NCBI GenBank assembly: GCA_032821775.1
Contig: JAVLRN010000004.1
Coordinates: 310,001-374,000, forward strand
DNA length: 64,000 nt
Origin: Sanguinoderma infundibulare
Taxonomy: Eukaryota; Basidiomycota; Agaricomycetes; Polyporales; Polyporaceae
Direction of reading: 5' to 3'
Shown piece by piece: positions 56,060 to 64,000 of this stretch. The first letter of the stretch is position 1. Every line of letters starts with the position of its first letter. The position numbers and the translations under genes are program-made. The notes under the pieces are model-generated. The model did no database searches. It saw only the letters and a list, made by a program, of their open reading frames with translations, and was not told the origin of the DNA.

Positions 56060-58746
56060 TCAGTCCGATGCAGAGGATTGGCGCAAGGCGGCGATCCACG
56101 CCTTGATCTGCGCGGCCATAGACTCGGGGCGTGGAGGAGCCCGGTCTGGCAGCACAGCCGCCCTTCCTTTGGCGCACCCGAAGATCCTCCTACATAGAAA
56201 CGGTTGACAGTCAAAGTGATACAGACGAGTGAATTACGTACCTGTTCCACCACTCCAGCGTTTCCTTTTTGAAACCGGGCAGTGTGAACGCCATCAGGAT
56301 GTTCGCCTGGAAGGCCGGCAAGTCAAAATTGCCATCCTTGCATAACCACGCTTCCTGGCTGTTCAGGCACCAGCGAAGCTGTAAAGTGTGAGCAAAAAGA
56401 CCGTGTGATCTTGAGAGACATTACCAAAATGGTGGCATAGGCGATCATCTCGGGTGTGATGGTGGTGATCTTGTAGGCCGTAAGAAAGGGTACCTTCCCT
56501 GACGTTGTGTCGCCGTACTTCCCCAGACCCCTGGCAACGTTACGTCCGCAGAACAGCCAGTTGAAAACCTGCAACACAATGTCATGAGTATCGACGCTGA
56601 CGTCCACCAAGTACCTCAGGAGCAACACGACGTTGATCTCGTCCATCGACAAGGAGGTCCCCATGCTCTGCAGCAGCACGGCGACGCTCATGATCACCCC
56701 GCAGATGGTCATGAAGGCGCAGGAGGCTGTCCGTCTCATCACTCAACCTGTCGACGAGCCGGTTCACGCTCCGGCTGCCCTTCTTGGGTCGCCCGAAGAT
56801 GCCGCTCGAGCAGGCAGTGACCCAAACGTTACGACAAGCTTACCTTTCCAAGCAATGGTCCCTGGAGGAATCCCCTGAGGTAATCGTTGGTGACGTACTT
56901 TGTCGTGTTGTACAGTGCAATGATGTAGTCGTCTGCAATGATCGGGAATTTCGCGTTCTTGACGCGTGAACAAAAGCTGCAAATAAAAGCGGTTAGTATT
57001 ACATCGAAGTGAGGCATTTAAACGTACTCGACTGGATCCTCGTCGAACTCCTCAAGCGCCCTCATAGGGCACAGTAAGCGGGCGGTGAGGTGATGGTTGA
57101 AACCTCGCTCTGGCTTCGGGATGAACGTGAGGTCAAGTCCGGTGAACTCAGGGCAGTATCCCATGAGCATGAATATCTCGTTTTTGAGCTTGCCGATGTT
57201 GTTTCGGCACGCCGCTTGCACGCGATTGTTTATCTATGGAACATGTTCATCAGTAATGGTAAGAACAGAGTGAAGAGAAAGGACGAACATATTTTCCATA
57301 CTCACGCAATGCTTTCAGGTCAGCGAGGAGGTAAGGGAGGTCTTCCTTAAGCTTGGGCATCTCTCGGATGATGGCCTCACAAGTACGCTGAAGCTCTTCA
57401 ATCTTGAGCGCGGATTCCCTAGATAGTGCCATTAGTGGCCAGGATCGAGACCTGGACATGAGGACAGAGGCGCGAGGGACACACGATGCAGGCGAGAGCT
57501 CATCCCCCGCGCATTCCAGTCCACACTGACAGAGCCCCACCAACTTGGGGCACGCGTTGCCGACCCCGCAGCATCTCTGGATCTTGTCAATGGCCCACTC
57601 GGCGACGTCGACGTCCTCATCCATCCCGCGCGGCCCCCAAGAGACAAATGGAATGACACTCACCCAGATTCTGGATTGCTGCTGCGGTGGTAACTGTTGC
57701 CCCGGTTGGAGCGGTCAGGATCAGTGAGGTCGAGCTCTTCATCGTTTCCCTCAATGTATACGTTGAGGCCAACGGCAAACACAGCATTGGCCTGCAAAAA
57801 AGGGTCGACCATGCGCACGAGGCTGAGCGCCGCCTTGCTCCACTTTTGGAGAAGACTGTTAGAGCTGAAAGGTGCGCATATAGTCAGCTTCTAGGGGTAA
57901 AACGATGCATATATGTACTTACATACGGCATCCACGGTCTTCAACCATCTGGAGGATGGTTTTCTTGACATCCTCGAGGGTTTGAGGGACATCCAGTAGC
58001 TCATCGTCGTTGGACGCGGTATTGAGCTCAGGGTCGTCCTCTTCGTTATCTTCTAGGTCCTGCGCGATCTGGGGCGGCTGAGGTGCGTGCTGCGGGGCAG
58101 CGTCCGGCGGCGGAGGAGAGTTGCGCTCCAGCTCAGGGAAAGGCTTGGATTCGGGAGGCGGTGGCGGAGGCAGGCGCATGGGCAGACGCGGAGGCGGAGG
58201 CGGCGGAGGAGGCGGCGGAGGAGGAGGAGGAGCCTCAGGCGGGGGCCGAGGCGGATGCGGAGGTGGCGGAGGAGGTGGCAGAGGAGGCGGCGGAGGAGGC
58301 GGCGGAGGAGGCGGTGGAGGAGGAGGAGCAGCCTCAGGTGGGGGCGGAGGCGGAGGCGGCGGTGGAGGCGGCGGTGGAGGCGGAGGCATGGGGTGTCGTG
58401 GAGGCGAAGGCGGAGGGGGAGTCATTGGACTCCCGTCGCAGTCCTCCTGGGCCACGGGTCCACGTCGAGCCTGCGGACGGGGAGTTGGCGCAGCGCGTCG
58501 TGCCCCCGACGTGTCCTTCGCGTTGTTGGTGCGCCGTCGCTTGTTGGGGGACACATCCGGGTCCGGATCGAGCATGGACATTGTCGCGCCGGTCGCGGCA
58601 CTGCCAGTGTCGAGCATTGAGGCCTGGAGGCAAGCGGTCGAGCGGGTTGGCCGGTTGGGGACTCGGGTCGCCGCTGCCATCATGTGGGCGAAGTTGTTCT
58701 GGGTGGGCTTCTGTGCGGTGGCCACGGTTGTCTTCCTCTTCGGCAT
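56060..58746 (-). CDS. DUF6698-like protein with long proline-rich N terminus, transposon-associated
   Basis: Exon 1 (58746-57923) encodes MPKRKTTVATAQKPTQNN, a nuclear-localisation-like KRRR motif and a ~100-residue stretch dominated by 6-15-residue proline runs, then acidic sequence. Exon 2 (57864-57664) and exon 3 (from 57418) follow. Later exons carry NNRVQAACRNNIGKLKNEI, LTARLLCPMRALEEFDEDP, TTITPEMIAYATILARW-like and ETLEWWNRRIFG blocks, and the stop is at 56060-56062. The last blocks fit the DUF6698 family, which is common in Agaricomycete repeats; its function is unknown. Some middle junctions (57660-57420 and about 57300-57230) are uncertain: intron 2 would be about 245 nt and holds open sequence. 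The gene is divergent from the Plavaka transposase and may belong to the same element. Confidence 0.62.
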
Positions 58747-59367
58747 GGTGGATGAAGGAGGAGAAGGAGGAAAAGTGGGGATTTGTGGGGATTTGAAAAG
58801 GCGGGCGCCTTAAGAGCTGATCATCTTGGCAGGGCAGAACAAATGACGTCAGTAACGCCCGGGCCGCCGCATCATTGCCAAACCGGGAAATCTCTCCGCG
58901 CTGACCACAACTCGTCTCCCCACGTTAATCTGCCTCTATCTCCTTCCAAACTTTTCGGAGGCCTCATCGACCATCTCCCCCATCCTCTTGTACTCCCTCT
59001 TCCCTGGTATTCATCGACAATTCCGACGACAAACTTGGCTTTCTCCTGCCTACTGTACCCGCCTGCCTGCACAGCCACCATACTCATCCACCACCACCTC
59101 GACACCAGCTCCCCTTCGTGCACGGTCATGGCCACAAGCAAGCGGCGAAGCCCCTTCAACTCTATCCAGAAGCAAGTCCGGGCGCGACCGACGGTGTGGG
59201 TTTGGGGAAGGGAAAACAGAGGGACTTCGAGGAGAGCGAGGAGGAGAGGTCGATTCCTGTTGAGGGACCTCACGCTGTTGCCAAGACAGAGTATGGGCAT
59301 AGCCCTACTCTTCGACAGTTTAGAGCACGAGCATAGGCTCCCCGCTCAACTGTCGACAACGCAATCG
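58747..59367. other. Divergent intergenic region between DUF6698-like and Plavaka genes
   Basis: About 620 bases probably holding both promoters. The plus-strand frame stays open upstream of 59368, but the recognisable transposase start with its Zn-finger (MPHLFCKPCDQTF) begins at 59368. Confidence 0.5.
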
Positions 59368-62300
59368 ATGCCCCACCTTTTCTGCAAACCTTGCGACCAG
59401 ACCTTCGACAACGACCGCGCCTTCAGCAGGCACATCAACCAGTGCACGAAGGCCTTTGACCCCGCGTACCTTCAATCGGTACTCAAGAAGCGGACAGCCA
59501 AGGAGGCCGTCGAACGCGCTGCCAAGAAGCGCAGGGGTGATGTGGCACAGGAGGAAGGCAATGGCCCGGGCATGGCAGTCGACCAGGTGCGTGTTTGCGG
59601 CCCTCACTCATCCTCAGCTACTAACTGTTCACAGCCCATCCCACCTCGAGACCCGACTCCTCCACCGCGCGATCCTACCCCACCCAATCCCACCTGGGTG
59701 AGCCAGGCAGGTCGAGTTCGGTGGCCCCCACGTCTCCTCGGTGATTTCGTCCCTACATCTCTCGCCGGGCTTCCTGCCCACCTTCGCCCTCCCACTCCCC
59801 CGCCTCCACGCACTCCCCCACCGCTTCCAGAACACTCTCCGAGTCCTCTCGATCCTGGTTTTCTCGACCATCCTATCCCCATCTATCAAACTGAGCCAAA
59901 CGCGTTTGGCGTGTATCGCGTCTACGCGTACAGGCCACAATGCGATCCCGAAGAGGCAAAGACCCTCTGCGACTTCGTAGACCCCCTCGCATTTCCTCAA
60001 GCTGCCCCTCGAATGCATGGCCGAGTCCTGTCGGCATTCAGACAGATTCCTGACGCTGCTCGTGGACCTTCCCAATCCTCCTCCCGCTCAACTTCACTTT
60101 CACATCCCTCCTCTCGTGATGCCTCTCGATCCCCCGCACCCCTTCCTGACTCTGCGTATGCCCCACTCAACAATGCTTCCGAGTTCCACCTGATGTACTG
60201 GCAGTCTACACATCCGCAATTGTCCTCAAACGCCGCCATCAACTCCCTTGTTTGCGATGTGATCCAGGCGCCTGGCTTCTCGCCATCCCATTTTCCTCCA
60301 AACTACACCATCGAAGGCGCTCGGACACGGTTAGAGCAGGGTGCTGTCGACGATGACAGTGCAACTCTGCTGTCGCGGAGGGACGGCTGGATCAAGACCA
60401 CTGTGAAAATTCGTGTTCCGAAGGAGGGCGTCCGGCACGTTTCTGAGGAGCATGCTCCTGAATACGAGGTGAAAGGCGTGTACGTCCGGGACCTTCTTGC
60501 GGTCGTCGAGGGGATGTACGGCGGGCGACCGGCATCGGACTTTGACTGGGTCCCCTACAAGTTGTTCTGGCGATGTACAAGCGGGGCACGTACTTGCGCA
60601 CCCTCCCCGCAACCTGAGTCCTCTCCCCCACCCTCCCCACAACCCAAGTCCTCTCCCCCTCCATGCAATGTGTGTCACATTCCGGACACTCGTCTCTACA
60701 CTGATATTTGTAACTCAGACGCCATGATCAAGGACGACGCGGCCATGCGCACGCGTCCTTGTCATTCCGCAGACCCCGCAGACCTCGAGTATGCCCTCGC
60801 CCCCCTCATTTTTTATTCCGACTCAACACATCTCACCAACTTCGGGACGGCGTCGCTATGGCCGATCTACGCGTACCTGGCAAACCAGTCCAAGTACATA
60901 CGTGGGCGACCCTCGGCGTATTCTGCGCACCATGTCGGTTACGTGCCATCGGTGAGTCTTGAGTTCCATTATTCTCTATGCGATATGCATGGAAGGAGGA
61001 ACGGTGGCGGGTCACTTGATGGGTGACCTGATGTATATGCTATAACCTTGCGAGCATCCACTAACTATTACTCATAGCTTCCGGATGACTTCTAGGACTG
61101 GTATATTGCACAATATGGGGACGCCGCCAGCGCCGAGGTCCTCACGTTTGTCCGCCGAGAGCTATATCAAGCTGTGTGGCTCCTCCTTCTCACTACAGAT
61201 GTGATCGATGCCTACGATAATGGCCACAAGATGCGCTGTGGGGACAAGATCATGCACCGCCTTTTCCTACGTTTCTATATCCATGCTTGCGACTACGTCG
61301 AAAAGTACAGTCCAGTCCTTCTATCTCTCTAATACTCCAGCTAATTGTCTACAGAATGCTCGCCGCTTGTCTCAAGTATTTCGCCACTTGTCCCTGCCCC
61401 CGTTGCCTGATCTCGAAAGAAAGGCTCGGGGAAATGGGTACAACAGTCGACTTCCATCGTCGGAACAAGCAGCGTGTGGATGACGCGAACGTTCAGTGGC
61501 GTATCAAGATGGCCCACCGCTGGATATTCGAAAATGGTGTTCCTCTCACGGGCACGTGGCTCAAACGCACACTGGGCCCATTCTCCCTCACTCCCACCCG
61601 TGTACGTACTGATCCCACTTTCAGTCTTTGCTTTCTAACTGTTTCGATCCTACAGAATGTGTTTTCAAACCGACTTGCTGACCGAGGTTTCAATTTTTAC
61701 TTGCTATACACCCCCGACTTGATGCACGAATTTGAACTCGGTGTCTGGAAATCAACGTTGATCCATCTTGTCCACCTCCTGCACACATTCGGAGGGGACA
61801 AAGTCCAAGTATTTAATGAGTGGTGAGTTTCTCCTCTTTGGATGTGTTCATCGGGTTCGTGCCCAGCGCTCGATGCTGTCGGCCTTTGTGTTCGTCACGT
61901 TCGCTGCCCAGCCCTAGACGCTGTCGGTCTTTGTGGGCCAATTTTCGAGTCCAGGGCTTGCAGACCTTGTTTGCTGTGGCCCAACGATGCGGATGGCTTC
62001 GAGGCTGTTGCTCCTCACAGCTTCGATGACCCCACCAACCACACAATCGGACTCCCGTTCGTCCAGATGCTCTGCATGACTGCCACCTCCATGATGTGGG
62101 CCGAGTAACGCGACCCTCACGAAGCTCCCAGTCGAAATTGACCGCCTCACTGCCATCGCATTCTATGGGAAGCCGGACCAGAGCAGTTTGAGCAACTGGA
62201 CGAACTCGGACGTCCTCTCGGTCACCAGCGTGGTGTCCTCATCCAATGGCTCGGCGGACAGTGGGGACAGCTGGGGCAAGAAGTATGGTATGATCACTCT

Positions 62301-63998
62301 CAGCCTCCTCACCACGAACCTGCTCGTCGGCGTCGTGCTGCTCGCAGTGACATTGACAATGTGCGTGCGTGGGGTGAAGGGCAGAAGCAGTGCGCAGTAC
62401 ACTGCTGTGCATCTGCAGGACACCACGGCGGACTACGAGAGAGGGGCCATGGGCAAGTACAGCGACTGAGCTGCACTATGTTTTCATGTGGATGAGAACC
62501 ACGGACGCAGTCGGACATGATTGAGGTGTCTGTCACCCTACTGTGACGATTACTGACCACTTCGAATCTAGGTACCGTCGCATACCGATGTTCAGGCATA
62601 GCACAATCCGGCGTTTCGTGAACAACATGGCTGATCTCAAGAAGATGGCCGCCTGAGACTTTGAAGATTCACTGCAGGTACGTTCCTGGCCCCCGCGGTC
62701 GCCTGAAAGTTGTGCCGGCCAAAGGCCGCGTTCAGTTTCGGCTTTGAAGTTTTACATGTACCTTTGCTCATCTCATTACAGTGCGCGCCTCCAGTTTTCG
62801 ACGGACTCGCCATCAACAACAAAGACAATGCAACAATTCTCGATCTCCTTTTCAATTATGGATGCTGGCACTGCCTTGCCAAGCTCCGACTCCATACGGA
62901 CGACACCAACGCGCTCCTCAATGTCATCATGGTTCAAGTTGGCACGTCGGTCCGCACGTTTGTGCGCACAACATGCACCAAGTACACAACGTATGAGCTC
63001 CCCAAGGAGAGTGCCACCCAAGGGTGCCGGACCGCCGCCCTGGCCAGCCACGGAAAAGGGAACGGGTCAACGGGTGGTTGCAAGATGAAGGCATTTAGCA
63101 GGAAGACGTTCAAGTGGCACAGCTTGTGAGACTACCCCGCGACCATCCCGGTTTTTGGGCCAAGCGACATCTGGTCAACCCTCTATGTACGTTTGCGTCA
63201 CTACTCCAAGTCTTCAGTTGCTAACATCTCATAGGGCAAGCTCGAACACAAGAATGTCAAGTGGTTTTACGCCCGGACCAACAAAAATGATCACGCAGGC
63301 CAGATCGCGCGTCAGGTCCACCTCCAGGGTAAGCTCAACGTCCTCACGAGCTGCGTAAATGCCGCACTTCAGGCCCACAAGTCAGGTGCGTGTGCTCGCA
63401 TCCACCCAAAGAAGAAGAAACCCCACCCACTCGAAAACGCCGGAAATCCAGCGGAGCAATACATTATCGCGGAATCTCAACATGAATACAACGACCTTCT
63501 CGACTTCGCGCTCGCGTGTCCCGACGACCCTGCATACAAGGTAAACAATTTCATCTTTATTCTTCGGTGATAGCCATTGTTCATCAATTTTCTCAGGATT
63601 TCATCCCCCAGCTGCACGCTCACATCCTATCACAAATGGAAGGCCTCGGATTCGACGGAGATGACCCCCAGTACGAGCGCGAACGCCGTGACGGTGTCAA
63701 CTTTATGTCAAACCGCATCTACCACCACCACAAGCTTCGGATCAACTATACCACCTACGACATGCGGCACTCTCAAGACGTAATCAATCCGAAATCTTAC
63801 GCTGACATCATGGTCCTGGCGCACGAGGACAATGACATCGAGAACCCTCATCCTTACTGGTACGCGCGCATTGTGCGCATTTTCCATGTCAATGCCTACT
63901 ACCTCGATCCTGCCACTCGACAGCGCTCCACGCCTAAGTGCTATGACATCCTTTTCGTCCACTGGTTCGGACTTAGCACTTCCCCTTCCGGTTTCTAG
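59368..63998 (+). pseudogene. Plavaka-type transposase (CACTA-like DNA transposon), decayed, continues past the window
   Basis: The start at 59368 gives a C2HC finger (FCKPCDQTFDNDRAFSRHIN), then Pro-rich linkers. The catalytic core begins at LIFYSDSTHLTNFGTASLWP and continues with RELYQAVWLLLLTTDVIDAY, KYFATCPCPRCLISKE and YTPDLMHEFELGVWKSTLIH, the conserved D and DLMHEFELG motifs of Plavaka transposases. C-terminal blocks are KLRLHTDDTNALL, TTYELPKESATQG, HKNVKWFYARTNKN and HWFGLSTSPSGF. In-frame stops replace conserved residues at 61093-61095 (Gln), 62654-62656 (Arg), 63127-63129 (Gly) and 63996-63998 (probably Lys), so the enzyme is dead. A 749-nt intron at 61823-62571 contains unrelated sequence. 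The family is known from Agaricomycetes, where non-coding copies may be mobilised in trans. Confidence 0.85.
61823..62571 (+). other. Oversized Plavaka intron carrying a foreign insert with a membrane-anchor ORF
   Basis: The flanking exons join as VFNEW then YRRIPMFRHSTIRRF in phase (TG + G), matching an uninterrupted Plavaka region, but the intron is 749 nt. Its insert includes a 94-codon frame (62188-62469) with a Ser-rich linker, KKYGMITLSLLTTNLLVGVV as the start of a ~22-residue transmembrane segment, then MCVRGVKGRSSAQYTAVHL and a short tail. This resembles the C-terminal membrane anchor of Agaricomycete A1-type aspartic peptidases. No protease active-site motif is present, so it is at most a captured 3' fragment. 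The family match is tentative. Confidence 0.5.
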
Positions 63999-64000
63999 GC

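Noticed and set aside
58083..58813. Overlapping plus-strand Gly-, Glu/Ala- and Arg-rich open frames
   Set aside because: They are mirror images of the proline-rich exon of the DUF6698-like gene.
1..64000. CRISPR arrays, rRNA genes, bacterial-type operons or phage genes
   Set aside because: None of the expected repeat-spacer patterns, rRNA sequence blocks or Shine-Dalgarno-led gene strings were seen; the gene structure is clearly spliceosomal.

Overview
The window is eukaryotic nuclear DNA from a filamentous basidiomycete. The inference of an Agaricomycete, probably Polyporales-like, rests on four things: genes split by many 45-70 nt GT-AG introns, GC-rich coding DNA, F-box/LRR proteins of the 'MERALQINDVL' type, and a Plavaka-type transposon with a DUF6698-like gene. 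No bacterial operon, CRISPR, rRNA or convincing tRNA was seen.

Layout. (1) 1-20.3 kb is a rearranged accessory region. It holds a family of F-box plus beta-propeller-like genes: three complete plus-strand copies at 1848-3697, 4650-6522 and 14118-15966, one complete minus-strand copy at 7048-9311, and a 5'-truncated copy at 3-925. Two near-identical F-box/LRR genes lie in the arms of a ~2.5 kb inverted duplication (11050-13561 and 17402-19905). Broken pieces of two other genes are scattered between them: two fragments of a GH38 alpha-mannosidase and one fragment of a secreted double-psi beta-barrel (DPBB) protein. (2) 20.3-20.8 kb is the intact DPBB gene. (3) 24.4-53.9 kb is a conventional region with an RBR ubiquitin ligase (RNF216/TRIAD3-like), a TDT-family (SLAC1/Mae1/Ssu1-like) membrane transporter, a TEA/ATTS transcription factor, an Iml2/TTC39-family protein and the GH38 alpha-mannosidase (Ams1-like). 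Long apparently gene-free spacers separate them; one carries ~231-bp tandem repeats. (4) 54.6-64 kb has a truncated copy of the F-box/propeller family. It is followed by a mobile-element region with terminal-type repeats, a strong hairpin and a minisatellite, a DUF6698-like gene on the minus strand, and a divergently placed, decayed Plavaka transposase that runs off the right edge.

How the parts relate. The housekeeping-type genes do not form an obvious pathway. The striking theme is gene shuffling. Pieces of the mannosidase and DPBB genes keep their introns or 3' flanks, so they moved as DNA. They are embedded among F-box/propeller genes at the left end, and an F-box/propeller fragment lies just downstream of the intact mannosidase at the right end. 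One propeller gene carries a non-autonomous transposon in its last intron and a second, foreign-looking F-box start. One LRR copy has gained a premature stop. The Plavaka element is dead (several in-frame stops) and carries a foreign single-pass membrane tail inside one intron.

Exon boundaries were placed by eye from GT/AG signals and reading-frame continuity. Gene calls rest on motif recognition, not on database searches.
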